NCBI RefSeq assembly: GCF_014217835.1
Contig: NZ_CP055263.1
Coordinates: forward strand, 3,289,501 to 3,353,500
Reading direction: 5' to 3'
Length of the DNA: 64,000 bases
Source of the DNA: Metabacillus sp. KUDC1714
GTDB taxonomy: Bacteria > Bacillota > Bacilli > Bacillales > Bacillaceae
Under the pieces are notes generated by a model, which saw only the letters and a program-made list of their open reading frames with translations, had not been told where the DNA came from and ran no database searches. Shown piece by piece: positions 27,447 through 37,268 of the stretch. A program made the position numbers and the translations under genes. Numbering within the stretch: position 1 is the stretch's first letter; every line of letters begins with the position of its first letter.

Positions 27447-28429
27447 ATGGAAATACCCAAACAGTTTCTCATATTCATAGTCAAAAGATAAGTAAAATGC
27501 TTCTTTCATTATGGAATCGATTAGGTATGGTGATGATTCTATTATTACTGTGTATCGTGCTTTCATTTACAGCACCAAACTTTTTAGATACTGCTAATTT
27601 ATTAAATGTATTAAAACAGGTTTCCATTATTGCTATTTTAGCTGCTGGTATGTCCATTGTTATTTTAACTGGTGGAATCGATTTATCAGTTGGTTCAACT
27701 GTTGCTCTTTCTGGAGTTATTTCTGTAATGGTATCTTCTGCGGGTGTTAATCCTTTCATCGCGATGGGATCAGGTATAGCGGTGGGTTATGCTATAGGAC
27801 TCATTAATGGATTTTTAACTGCCAAAGCAAAATTACCAGCTTTTATCGTAACATTAGGGAGTTTCACATATGTTCGTGGGCTTGCCTATGTCATTAGTGG
27901 TGGATATCCAATTGTTTTACAAAATGAAACATTTAAATTCATTGGTGGAGGAAGCTTTATAGGAATACCGATGCCAATTTATCTTATGATTTTGGTGTAT
28001 GCTGTCATGATTGCCATTCTTAAATATACAATGTTTGGTCGCCATATTTATGCAATTGGTGGTAATGAGGAAGCTGCAAGGCTAACAGGGATCAAGGTTG
28101 ATAGGTCTTTAATTAATGTTTATTCAATTAGTGGTTTACTTGCTGGTTTAGGCGGTGTTGTATTAGCTGGGAGGTTGTACTCTGGTCAACCAACTGCTGG
28201 ACAAATGTATGAATTAGACGCAATTGCTGCTGTGATTTTAGGCGGTACAAGTTTAACAGGCGGAAAAGGAAAAATACAAGGAACAATTATCGGGGTTTTA
28301 ATTATGGGAGTGATCAGTAACGGGCTAACTCTAATGGATGTGAACTATTATTGGCAGTTAGTTGTAAAAGGCGGAGTGATTGTAGCAGCTGTCTTAATTG
28401 ATCGATTAAGAGGAAAAAGCCTAGCATGA
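27443..28429 (+). CDS. Ribose/fructose-type ABC transporter permease (RbsC-like)
   Basis: A 328-residue CUT2 permease with GMSIVILTGGIDLSVGSTVALSG, NGFLTAKAKLPAFIVTLGS and LDAIAAVILGGTSLTGGKG. The start is TTG at 27443, overlapping the ATPase stop (TTGA) and placed 8 nt after aggaggg; translation is probably coupled. It completes a single-permease importer of RbsABC/FrcBCA type. The secreted fructanase gene follows 33 bp later and is probably in the same operon, linking fructose release to uptake. Confidence 0.92.
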   Translation: MNGNTQTVSHIHSQKISKMLLSLWNRLGMVMILLLLCIVLSFTAPNFLDTANLLNVLKQVSIIAILAAGMSIVILTGGIDLSVGSTVALSGVISVMVSSAGVNPFIAMGSGIAVGYAIGLINGFLTAKAKLPAFIVTLGSFTYVRGLAYVISGGYPIVLQNETFKFIGGGSFIGIPMPIYLMILVYAVMIAILKYTMFGRHIYAIGGNEEAARLTGIKVDRSLINVYSISGLLAGLGGVVLAGRLYSGQPTAGQMYELDAIAAVILGGTSLTGGKGKIQGTIIGVLIMGVISNGLTLMDVNYYWQLVVKGGVIVAAVLIDRLRGKSLA

Positions 28430-28462
28430 TAGTAAAAGCTTTTAAAAAAGGGGTGTGGGTAA

Positions 28463-31400
28463 ATGAAGAAAATAATTAGTATGTTACTAATTTCTTTCAT
28501 AATGATTTGTATACCATTAACTAGTTTTGCTGAAGATCCTGGTTATTATCAAGAGCCATATCGAAATCAATTTCATTTTTCTCCTGAAGCAAACTGGATG
28601 AATGATCCGAATGGGATGGTTTATTACGAAGGAGAATATCATTTGTTTTATCAGTATAACCCCTATGGAACAACATGGGGACCGATGCATTGGGGACATG
28701 CTGTAAGTGAAGATCTTGTTCATTGGGAGCATTTACCGATTGCATTATCTCCTGATGAAAATGGGCAAATTTTTTCAGGTAGTGCTGTGATTGATTGGAA
28801 TAATACAGCGGGCTTTGGGAAAGAAGCAATGGTTGCGATCTTCACTCATGCAGGGGAAAAAGGTCAAGTCCAAAGTCTTGCTTATAGCTTGGATAAAGGT
28901 AGAAATTGGGAGATGTATAAAGGTAATCCGGTCATGCCAAATCCCCCTATTCCTGATTGGCGTGATCCAAAAGTTTTTTGGCATGATGATACAAATAAGT
29001 GGGTGATGTCTTTAGCAGCAAAGGATAAAATTATGTTTTACACATCTTCAAATTTAAAAGAATGGGAGTATGCAAGTGAATTTGGTCAAGATGGTGGAAT
29101 CCAAGCAAATAGTCTTGATCGAACTTCGTATGCGATATCTTCAGAAGCAGGAGGTTCATTTAGCTATGAGGGTGATATAACACTAAACGAAAAGAATAGT
29201 CGAGAGGGTGCCGGTGGTCTAGTTTTTCGTGCAGATAAAAGTGCAAATAATGGCTATGTGGCGAACTTGGATGCAAAGAATAATGTGATTACTTTAACTA
29301 AACTTGTTAACGGAAAAGAAGAGGAATTGGCGAGAAAATCTTATCTTCTTGATACGTCTTCAACTTTTCATGTCAAAGTGGTAACTGAAGATGAAGAGAT
29401 TCAACTATTTGTGAATGATCAAGCAGTTATGAAAGAAGTAGATCATGAATTTAATTACGGATATTTTGGTTTATCTGCATGGAATTCAACTGCTGCATTT
29501 CGTAATGTAGAGTTTGAAAATTCATCTAACTTTGAAACCAACTTATCAAAATGGACAGTAATAAATGGAATATGGGAAGATACGTTGTATGGAAAAAGTG
29601 GAACTGCTAAGGAAGATGCGTTTACCATGAGTGGACAGTCAGGGGATAACTTTTTATATGAAGCTGATGTTGATCTATCAAAGAGTGAAAATGGAGTAGG
29701 TTCACTTGTTTTCCGAGCAGATGCTAATGCAAAAAATGGTTACTTTGCAACTCTTGATTCTTTGAACAATGAATTAAACATTATGAAAATAGAAAATGGA
29801 AGCGCTTCTAAACTAGCAGAAAAAACAGTTTCACTAGAAACAGATAAGAATTATCATGTCCAAGTTAGTACTTACGATCAGAATATTAAGATTTATTTAG
29901 ATGGTAAGCTTATCCATAATGTAAATGATTCAACGTTCTCGAAAGGGCAATTTGGGTTACATGTTTCAAATTCTTCTGTTCTTTTTCAAGATGTCCAATT
30001 AGGTAAAAATATCATGACTAATGAGAAAAATATCATCAACCATGATTTTGAGTCAGGTGATTTAACTGGATGGACTCCTATCCAAGGGAATGCATTTACA
30101 AAAGATCATGTGACAGATGCTAAAATTTTCTGGGGAGGTTCATTCGATCATCAAGGAACCTATCACTTATGGGGATTTTCTGATCTTCACAAGGGTGATG
30201 ATGCAACAGGTGAACTACGTTCTTCCTATTTTAAATTAGGCGGCTCAGGAGAGATCAATTTAATGATAGGAGGCGGTAATGATATTAATAACCGCTATGT
30301 GTCATTAGTTAGAGCTTCTGATGATCAAGAGTTAATTCGTCAAGCTAATACAAAATTTGAAGATGAAAAGTATAAAAAATATGTATGGGATGCTTCAGAG
30401 TTTATTGGGGAAGTCTTGTATATTAAAGCTGTTGATCATGCGACGGGTGGCTGGGGCCATATTAACATAGATGATATTCATGTTTATAATGAGGGACCAA
30501 TGCCAAATGAAGTTGACCAAGTTGCAAAGAAACCTGCAAAAAGAGAAATGAAACAGAGTGGTATCATTTCAGATTGGACTGGTGTTTCTGGAGAGTGGAT
30601 ACCTTCTACAAATGGTAGTAATGGTGGAATTTGGGAATGTCCAACGTTAATAGAATTACCTATTGATGGTGACCCTAGAAAAACAAAATGGGTGTTACAA
30701 GTTAGTATTAATGACGGTGCTCCAGCAGGTGGGTCTGGAATGCAATATTTTGTAGGTAGCTTTGATGGTAAAACGTTTAAAAATGACAATCCTGCGGATA
30801 AAGTATTATGGGCTGATTATGGAGCTGATTATTATGCTGCAGTTGATTGGAGTGGGATTGAAGGAGAAAATGGTGAAAAATATTGGCTTGGATGGATGAG
30901 CAATTGGCTATATGCAAATCATACACCGACTACAACGTGGAGAAGCTCTACGACATTACCGAGAAAGATGGAGCTCACTCAAACAGAAGGTGGCTTACGT
31001 TTAAAACAAACTCCAGTCTCTTTAAATAGTATTCGTGATAGAAAAGAGAAAGTTTCATTTGCGAATAAAGTGATATCAAGTGATCGTAATCTTTTATCAA
31101 ACCTGTCAGAAGATACTTTTGAAATGATCGCTGAATTTGATATAAAGGATACAGATGCAACTGAATTCGGGTTCAAGGTTCGTAAAGGAGCTAAGGAATA
31201 TACAACAATTGGTTATGATGTTAGCACTAAGCAGCTTTTCGTTGACCGAACAAATTCTGGAAGCTTTGATTATGGCAGCAATGTAGTAGGCAAACATGAG
31301 GGACCTCTAACTGACACTAATGGCACAGTAAAAATGCATATCTTTGTAGACCGTTCTGCTGTTGAGGTATTCGGAAATAATGGTGAAACAGTAATTACAG

Positions 31401-32050
31401 ATCAAATCTTCCCAGATCCATTAAGTAAAGAATTAGAGCTTTATAGTAAAGGTGGAAATGTTACATTAAAATCATTGGAAATATACCCTTTAAAAAGTAT
31501 ATGGAAGAAAAAAAGTCCATTTAAGTCAAAATTATCAGGCTGGACGACAATTAACGGCAAATGGGCTGACACAATAAATGGAAAACAGGGACAAAGTGAT
31601 GGCGATGCTTTCATTTTAGCTGATGAATCTGATAAAGACTTTACGTACGAAGCGGATATTAAGGTACTTGATACTGATTCACATCCAAATGACCCAGAAA
31701 AAGATACGATTGGAAACTTAGTTGGTGCAGGTGGTTTGGTTTTTCGCTCAGATTTAACCGCGAAAAACTCGTATGTTCTAAATCTTGATGTAAGAAATAA
31801 TGTCGTGAAACTCATTAAGTTTGTTAATGGTATTGGATCTGAGCTTGTAGTTTATAATGATGATGGAAAGCTAAATTTAATGACAAATAAAGAGTATCAT
31901 CTAAAAGTTGTTACGGAAGATAGTCACATTAAAGCTTATTTAGACAACAAGCTCATTATTAATAAGAAAGACGATACGTTTAATGAAGGGTATTTTGGAT
32001 TAAATGTTTGGAGTTCAACAGTTGTATTTAATAAAGTGAAGGTAAAATGA
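28463..32050 (+). CDS. Secreted GH32 fructanase with carbohydrate-binding cassette inserted in the catalytic domain
   Basis: 1195 residues with signal peptide (cleavage near TSFAED). GH32 starts normally: WMNDPNG with nucleophile Asp48 and WRDPK with Asp168. The chain then leaves the family at about residue 212. It carries two CBM66-like modules (about 215-352 and 354-513) and a jelly-roll module of the SGDLTGWTP...GGWGHINIDD type (about 524-676, possibly CBM38-like), then returns to GH32 at GGIWECPTL with acid/base Glu725. GH32 C-domain (VDRSAVEVFGNNGE) and a further CBM66-like module (about 1024-1195) follow. CBM66 is known from B. subtilis levanase SacC, where it binds terminal fructose. 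Exo-acting levanase/inulinase is most likely. Confidence 0.88.
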   Translation: MKKIISMLLISFIMICIPLTSFAEDPGYYQEPYRNQFHFSPEANWMNDPNGMVYYEGEYHLFYQYNPYGTTWGPMHWGHAVSEDLVHWEHLPIALSPDENGQIFSGSAVIDWNNTAGFGKEAMVAIFTHAGEKGQVQSLAYSLDKGRNWEMYKGNPVMPNPPIPDWRDPKVFWHDDTNKWVMSLAAKDKIMFYTSSNLKEWEYASEFGQDGGIQANSLDRTSYAISSEAGGSFSYEGDITLNEKNSREGAGGLVFRADKSANNGYVANLDAKNNVITLTKLVNGKEEELARKSYLLDTSSTFHVKVVTEDEEIQLFVNDQAVMKEVDHEFNYGYFGLSAWNSTAAFRNVEFENSSNFETNLSKWTVINGIWEDTLYGKSGTAKEDAFTMSGQSGDNFLYEADVDLSKSENGVGSLVFRADANAKNGYFATLDSLNNELNIMKIENGSASKLAEKTVSLETDKNYHVQVSTYDQNIKIYLDGKLIHNVNDSTFSKGQFGLHVSNSSVLFQDVQLGKNIMTNEKNIINHDFESGDLTGWTPIQGNAFTKDHVTDAKIFWGGSFDHQGTYHLWGFSDLHKGDDATGELRSSYFKLGGSGEINLMIGGGNDINNRYVSLVRASDDQELIRQANTKFEDEKYKKYVWDASEFIGEVLYIKAVDHATGGWGHINIDDIHVYNEGPMPNEVDQVAKKPAKREMKQSGIISDWTGVSGEWIPSTNGSNGGIWECPTLIELPIDGDPRKTKWVLQVSINDGAPAGGSGMQYFVGSFDGKTFKNDNPADKVLWADYGADYYAAVDWSGIEGENGEKYWLGWMSNWLYANHTPTTTWRSSTTLPRKMELTQTEGGLRLKQTPVSLNSIRDRKEKVSFANKVISSDRNLLSNLSEDTFEMIAEFDIKDTDATEFGFKVRKGAKEYTTIGYDVSTKQLFVDRTNSGSFDYGSNVVGKHEGPLTDTNGTVKMHIFVDRSAVEVFGNNGETVITDQIFPDPLSKELELYSKGGNVTLKSLEIYPLKSIWKKKSPFKSKLSGWTTINGKWADTINGKQGQSDGDAFILADESDKDFTYEADIKVLDTDSHPNDPEKDTIGNLVGAGGLVFRSDLTAKNSYVLNLDVRNNVVKLIKFVNGIGSELVVYNDDGKLNLMTNKEYHLKVVTEDSHIKAYLDNKLIINKKDDTFNEGYFGLNVWSSTVVFNKVKVK

Positions 32051-32135
32051 AGAAAGGAAATAAGGAATCGGATAGATAAAGATTAATGTTAAAAAGATTC
32101 TATATCATTTCATGGTAGTTTTCTATATATTTTGG

Positions 32136-32160
32136 GAGCGGCTACTATAGTCGCTCTTTT
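32136..32160 (+). terminator. Probable intrinsic terminator after GH32 gene
   Basis: gagcg/cgctc stem around a partly paired loop, then tttt. Modest stability. It would close the RbsABC-fructanase operon. The remaining bases up to the next gene are AT-rich without recognised sites. Confidence 0.55.
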
Positions 32161-32337
32161 AAATGATTCTTTTATATATTTCCTTTCTTTTCGTGCATTT
32201 GATTATATGAACAATACACTGGTTAGATTAATTGATCCAAAACCATATGGTATGATGAAAAAGTCTATAATAGATTAAAAAGAATTACAATTGCCTTGAA
32301 TATGTTTAAAGAAGGTTTTTATTATCTGGGAGGCTAT

Positions 32338-34098
32338 ATGCTTTTTTCATTACGGAATCGACTATTTATTATTTTTACTTTATTATTAACGATCCCTTTT
32401 CTTATTCTATCCATTATCATTCCAAGTTGGTTTACTTCAATTATGGAGGAACAAACGAAGAATTCAACAGTGGAAATGATGGACCAGTATTCTATCTATA
32501 TTGATTCAATCACTTCACAAGCAGAGGACCTAGGGAAACAGGTTCTTGTTAATCAAACAACTCAACAATGGATGAAGTCAGAAACAGAGGTTTCCAATGT
32601 AACAAGTGATCAGCGATTATTAATGAAAAATCAGGTGCAGAGACAGTTATCTTCCATGATGATTAACAATTCCAAATCCATGTCCATATCTGTTTTTCTT
32701 AATGATGGTACCGGGGTATGGGGGGATCTTTCAACATTACAGAATACAGAGTGGTTCACAAATTTTATTGAAAATGACCAGCGGTGGGTAAAAACCCACA
32801 ATGACATTATTGCAGAAAATGTAAATAGTTATCTTATTCCTCTATTTGATTTGTATACGCTTGATTTAACAGGAGTAATTAAAGTTAATATTCCATCTGC
32901 ATTGCTTGAAACAGCATTGAGTAAAATCAAACTTGGTGAAAAGGGTCGTGTTTATTTAGTAGATAGTAAAGGAGCAAATGTATTATCAGGAAAGATCAAG
33001 ACTCCGAATTATGTATTGAATAAAAGTTTAAAAGAAATATCAAATAGTCAACAAAATAAAGGTCTAATCGAAACCGCTCATCAAGGTGAAGAATACCTTG
33101 TATTTTTCCAAAAGTTAAAAATTGGTGATTGGGTTCTGGTTAGTGAGATTACCAAGTCTGAATTGTTCTTAAAAATTAATACATTACAAAAGAACTTGTT
33201 GATAACAAGTGCTCTAATTTTTATCTTAACGATAATTGCATCTTATATTCTTTCCTCTACTATTGTAAGACCTTTAGGAAAGCTTACAAAAGCAATGAAA
33301 TATATTGAACATGGAGATTTTTTTGGAGCAAAAGGTTTTATGCAGGCAATTAAACCTTATAACGATGAAGTAGGCTATGCTATAAAAGTATTTGATCATA
33401 CAATCGACAAACTAAATTTCTTAATTCAAACAGAATACGAAGCGAATATTCGTAGAAAAGATGCTGAATACAAAGCTTTATTATTACAAATTAATCCTCA
33501 TTTTTTAAACAATACTCTTGAAATTATTGGGGGATTAGCTGCCCAGGGTAAAAACAAAGAGGTTATGAATGTAAGCATTCATTTAGGCCGAATGATGAGG
33601 TATTCCTTAAATACTCAAAGTGATGTCGTAAGATTAGGTGAGGAAATCGCTTATATACGAGATTTTACTGATATATTAAAGCTTCGATATGAAGATGCGA
33701 TTACTGTAGAAATTGAAGAAGATCCAGAAACAAAATTTGTGCCGATGATTAAATTTATTATACAGCCTCTTGTTGAAAACGCAGTAAAATATAGTTTTAT
33801 AAATAAACAGTTTGCCCAGCTAAAAATAAAAACGGAAAACTGTGGAGATGAAATATTTATTATCGTTGAAGACCATGGAATAGGGATGACTGAAGAGGTC
33901 GTTACAGACTTACTGGATACAGAATTAAATAATGAATCAAGCAATGTGTTAAAAAGCAAAGGTAGCAGTATTGGTCTTAAAAATGTATTAGGCCGTTTGA
34001 AGTTATACTATGGTGAAAACTTCTCTTATAACATTCAATCTGAAAGGGAAAAGGGTACAAAAATTACTCTGTGTATAAAAAGAAACTCCCATCAGTAA
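32338..34098 (+). CDS. YesM-type sensor histidine kinase
   Basis: ATG at 32338 has gggagg 4 nt upstream; earlier in-frame starts (TTG 32296, ATG 32302) lack a site. Membrane segments near residues 8-30 and 288-311 enclose an extracellular sensor of about 260 residues with a dCache-like look (FLNDGTGVWGDLS, GRVYLVDSKGANVLS). A HAMP region, the His_kinase box LQINPHFLNNTLEIIGG (His388) and an HATPase domain (QPLVENAVKYSF, DHGIGM) follow. The regulator gene begins 137 bp downstream. It probably senses fructan products together with the anchored binding protein at 35856. Confidence 0.88.
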   Translation: MLFSLRNRLFIIFTLLLTIPFLILSIIIPSWFTSIMEEQTKNSTVEMMDQYSIYIDSITSQAEDLGKQVLVNQTTQQWMKSETEVSNVTSDQRLLMKNQVQRQLSSMMINNSKSMSISVFLNDGTGVWGDLSTLQNTEWFTNFIENDQRWVKTHNDIIAENVNSYLIPLFDLYTLDLTGVIKVNIPSALLETALSKIKLGEKGRVYLVDSKGANVLSGKIKTPNYVLNKSLKEISNSQQNKGLIETAHQGEEYLVFFQKLKIGDWVLVSEITKSELFLKINTLQKNLLITSALIFILTIIASYILSSTIVRPLGKLTKAMKYIEHGDFFGAKGFMQAIKPYNDEVGYAIKVFDHTIDKLNFLIQTEYEANIRRKDAEYKALLLQINPHFLNNTLEIIGGLAAQGKNKEVMNVSIHLGRMMRYSLNTQSDVVRLGEEIAYIRDFTDILKLRYEDAITVEIEEDPETKFVPMIKFIIQPLVENAVKYSFINKQFAQLKIKTENCGDEIFIIVEDHGIGMTEEVVTDLLDTELNNESSNVLKSKGSSIGLKNVLGRLKLYYGENFSYNIQSEREKGTKITLCIKRNSHQ

Positions 34099-34235
34099 GG
34101 TGGATTTCTCTTCTTCATATGGTTAGAGAGACTATCAGGCTTTTTTCGGGAAGGTATAGTTTATCACTTTCCATAAACCACTTAAGTTTAAAATGGATAT
34201 TTCAACAAGCGATCAAGTTATTGGGGGGGATATAC

Positions 34236-35831
34236 ATGTTGAAGGTAATCATTGCTGATGATGAAATACAAATTCGAAAAGGGTTACGGATGAAAGTAGC
34301 GTGGGAAGAGGAAGGTTTTCAAATTGTTGAAGAAGCTTCGAATGGACAAGAATCACTGGACTTGTTAAAAAAGATGAAGGTAGATGTAGTCATTACAGAT
34401 GTAAGGATGCCAATCATGGATGGTATTGAATTTGTGAAACAATGTCATCATGAACACCCGAATGTTAAAGTAATTGTCTTATCAGGTTATTCCGATTTTG
34501 AGTATGTAAGATCATCGATGATAGAAGGTGTGAAAGATTACCTTTTAAAACCAGTCGCTCCTGATGAATTAGTAGAAGCTTTGAGACGAATTAGATCGGA
34601 AATAGAGAAAGAAAAGAAAAGGCAGCTCGAATCTGATCAAATGAAAAGGCTTGTTCACAACCAGTTGGAAGAAATGCGGGAACAATATTTGCTCCATTTG
34701 GTTAAGGAAGAATGGTCAGAACTCACAGTTACAATTGAGAGGCTTCAGCAATTGCAGTTAAATGATTTTGCGAATGAAGACGTACATTTTCAGTTTGTAA
34801 CGGTGGAAGTAAGAGGAGCAGATCGGGAATCTAATATAAAGGAACTGTGGCTTCCTTTTAGAATGCTATGCAAGGAAATTGCTAAAGAACACGATGGAAC
34901 TTATTCTTTCTATGATGCAAGTTATGCAAATATGATTCACTTTATCCATAGAGTAGATTCCAACCAGTTAAATTCTAAATCTCCATTGATTAGAAAAATT
35001 CAACGACATGTAAAGGAATTCATGAACATAGAAACAGTGATAGGTATTGGAAAGGTTGTTACTGGTCTGACAGAATGTAAAAATGGTTATATATCAGCAT
35101 TGCTTTCTTGGAGTCAAAGCCAATTAGGCTCACAATCACAGGTGATAGAGGAGACAATGAATAAGGAAGTATTTGAGTTTACAGCTGATGTTGAAAAGAA
35201 ATTAATTAACACAATCGAAACTGAAAATCATGAGGACTTTAAGAAAACTATTTATTCAATTTTGGGAGAAATGAATCACCAATCGATTATGTCCTTTTCT
35301 TTTGTTGCCAATCGAGTGCTATTTATGTTAGGTTCTTTAGCAAAAAAGTATGATATTGATACGATTGAAATAAATAATACGATATGGAATTGCCAACAGA
35401 GGATATGGGAGCTTAACTCTCAAAACAGGGTCATAGAACAGCTCATTCATTTGGCGCACTCTATCATTAAAAAGGTACATGAAGACCGTTGCTCCTCAAA
35501 TGGGGTAGCAATCGTAGAAAATGTTCGTCGTTATTTAGAACAGCATTATGCAAATGAAATTTCGCTTACTACTTTGGCAGATAAGTTCCATATTAATAGT
35601 ACGTATTTGTCTGAAATTTTCAAACACAACATTGGGCAAAACTTTAGTGATTATCTGATCAGCTTACGAATGGATCATGCTCAAGCTTTTTTAAAAGATA
35701 AACAACTTAAAATAATTGACGTAGCTCACTTAGTGGGTTTTTCAAATTCAGGTTATTTTAGTACAGTATTTAAAAAACACTTTGGTCAAACACCAGTTGA
35801 ATTCCGTAAATCGCAAAATTTGAATAGATAA
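34236..35831 (+). CDS. YesN-type response regulator with AraC DNA-binding domain
   Basis: The ATG at 34236 begins MLKVIIADDEIQIRKGL directly at the receiver domain and follows a strong ggggggga site; a longer open frame from 34071 overlaps the kinase gene and has no family support. Phospho-acceptor Asp55 (ITDVRMPIMDG), LLKPVAP motif, long linker, and C-terminal AraC helix-turn-helix pair (SLTTLADKFHINSTYLSEIF, IIDVAHLVGFSNSGYFSTVF). About 531 residues, usual size. The promoter element at 37269-37313 in front of the next operon is a plausible target. Confidence 0.9.
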   Translation: MLKVIIADDEIQIRKGLRMKVAWEEEGFQIVEEASNGQESLDLLKKMKVDVVITDVRMPIMDGIEFVKQCHHEHPNVKVIVLSGYSDFEYVRSSMIEGVKDYLLKPVAPDELVEALRRIRSEIEKEKKRQLESDQMKRLVHNQLEEMREQYLLHLVKEEWSELTVTIERLQQLQLNDFANEDVHFQFVTVEVRGADRESNIKELWLPFRMLCKEIAKEHDGTYSFYDASYANMIHFIHRVDSNQLNSKSPLIRKIQRHVKEFMNIETVIGIGKVVTGLTECKNGYISALLSWSQSQLGSQSQVIEETMNKEVFEFTADVEKKLINTIETENHEDFKKTIYSILGEMNHQSIMSFSFVANRVLFMLGSLAKKYDIDTIEINNTIWNCQQRIWELNSQNRVIEQLIHLAHSIIKKVHEDRCSSNGVAIVENVRRYLEQHYANEISLTTLADKFHINSTYLSEIFKHNIGQNFSDYLISLRMDHAQAFLKDKQLKIIDVAHLVGFSNSGYFSTVFKKHFGQTPVEFRKSQNLNR

Positions 35832-35855
35832 ATTCATAACAAAGAAGGGAACCGT

Positions 35856-37193
35856 ATGAAAAAGAGAGTAGCATTTATTACTTTTTTAATTATTTTCATG
35901 ATACTAGCTGGTTATACTTTGTCTTTTTATTATACCTACTCAAATGACCAAAAAGGACAAGGGAAGAATCAAATTGATGAAAAAGATAAGATTCACCTCA
36001 CATTTTGGCGAAATAAGGGGACTACATCAGAAAATAAAGCGTATGAAGCATTAATTTCAACCTTTGAGGCGTCACACCCTTCCATCGAAATTAAGATGGT
36101 ATCTATTCCATATGCAGACTATGAATTAAGGTTGCGAACAGAAATCGCTGCAGGAAATCCACCTGATATTCTGGCAATTGATACCCCATACTTAGCTCTT
36201 TATGCAAATTCAGGATCTCTTTTATCTATTGATCAATATATGAAAGCCGAAGGTGATATTGAAGATATACCTCCTGCTACATTGAAGGGATTAACGTATG
36301 AAGATGAAATTTACCTTTCACCAATGGTAGAATCTGGAGTAGCCTTATTTTATAATATCCCCCTATTTAAAGAGGCGGGGGTGCCACTCCCATCTAAAGA
36401 TCCTAATAAACCGATGACTTGGGTTGAGGTATTAGAGGCGACAAAAAAAATAACGAATTCTGTGAATGGTGTTTATGGAATTGATCCAGCACAGGGGTTT
36501 GGTGCGGGTGAAGCTCCTGCTTACTTTAAACTTCCACTTCTGTGGCAGTTTGGGGCTGAAGTTCTTAACCCTAATGCGACATCAGCAGAGGGCTACTTAA
36601 ATTCGGATGAAGCTTTAAAGGCATTACAATTTTATCAAGATCTCTATCACAAACATAAAGTTGCTGCGGTTGAATTACCACCTAATCCGTTTGAGACGGG
36701 AAAGCTTGCAATGACGGTGATGGGCTCTTGGGTAGTTGCAGACCTTGAAAAGAATTTTCCTGACTTTAAATTAGGGGAAGATTTTGGAGTTGCACCGTTA
36801 CCAAAGGTGAAAAATCAAGTTACGCCAAACGGTGGTTGGGCTCTTGGGATCACAGCAAAATCTAAATATCCTGAAGAAGCGTGGGAATTTATTAAATATG
36901 CTACAAGTTTTGAAGGCTCAAAAAAATATGTTGAAATGACAGGTGATTTACCTGCGAGATACTCAGTAGTCAATGCATTTCCTGAACTTAATGAATACCC
37001 GAAAAACATATTTATACAACAAACTCAAAAATACTCTAAGAACCGACCAGTTACACCTGTCTATCCTGCTGTAAGTGAAGCGATTAAGACATTATTTGAG
37101 GATGTTGGTATAGGCGGGAAAAATGTAAAGGCTTCAGCAACAGAAGCTGTGGAGAAAATTAATAATAGTTTAAATGATATTCAAAATCCATAA
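35856..37193 (+). CDS. Membrane-anchored MalE-fold sugar-binding protein (probable sensor component)
   Basis: A family 1 extracellular solute-binding protein of 445 residues (IHLTFWRNKG, IKMVSIPYADYELRLRTEIAAGNPPDI, TPNGGWALGITAKSKYPEEAW). Its N-terminal hydrophobic segment (about residues 5-26, ending GYTLSFYYTY) has no lipobox Cys, in contrast to the four clear binding lipoproteins with a visible start among CUT1-type genes here. It follows the response regulator by 24 bp and is cut off from the downstream permeases by a terminator. I infer a sugar sensor for the kinase encoded upstream, although a transport role is possible. Confidence 0.75.
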   Translation: MKKRVAFITFLIIFMILAGYTLSFYYTYSNDQKGQGKNQIDEKDKIHLTFWRNKGTTSENKAYEALISTFEASHPSIEIKMVSIPYADYELRLRTEIAAGNPPDILAIDTPYLALYANSGSLLSIDQYMKAEGDIEDIPPATLKGLTYEDEIYLSPMVESGVALFYNIPLFKEAGVPLPSKDPNKPMTWVEVLEATKKITNSVNGVYGIDPAQGFGAGEAPAYFKLPLLWQFGAEVLNPNATSAEGYLNSDEALKALQFYQDLYHKHKVAAVELPPNPFETGKLAMTVMGSWVVADLEKNFPDFKLGEDFGVAPLPKVKNQVTPNGGWALGITAKSKYPEEAWEFIKYATSFEGSKKYVEMTGDLPARYSVVNAFPELNEYPKNIFIQQTQKYSKNRPVTPVYPAVSEAIKTLFEDVGIGGKNVKASATEAVEKINNSLNDIQNP

Positions 37194-37200
37194 AACTTCT

Positions 37201-37234
37201 AATCCTCTAGTTTTTATGCCAGGGGATTTTTTTT
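37201..37234 (+). terminator. Intrinsic terminator after anchored binding-protein gene
   Basis: Stem aatcctct/aggggatt (one G-T pair), 12-nt loop, then a run of Ts. It closes the kinase-regulator-binding protein transcript and leaves the following permease operon with its own promoter. Confidence 0.85.
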
Positions 37235-37268
37235 CGTCAAATAACAACCAAAGAAATTAAATATTCAC

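Noticed and set aside
34071..34235. 54-residue N-terminal extension of the second response regulator
   Set aside because: It overlaps the kinase gene, lacks a ribosome site, and the ATG at 34236 sits exactly at the receiver-domain start after a strong ribosome site.
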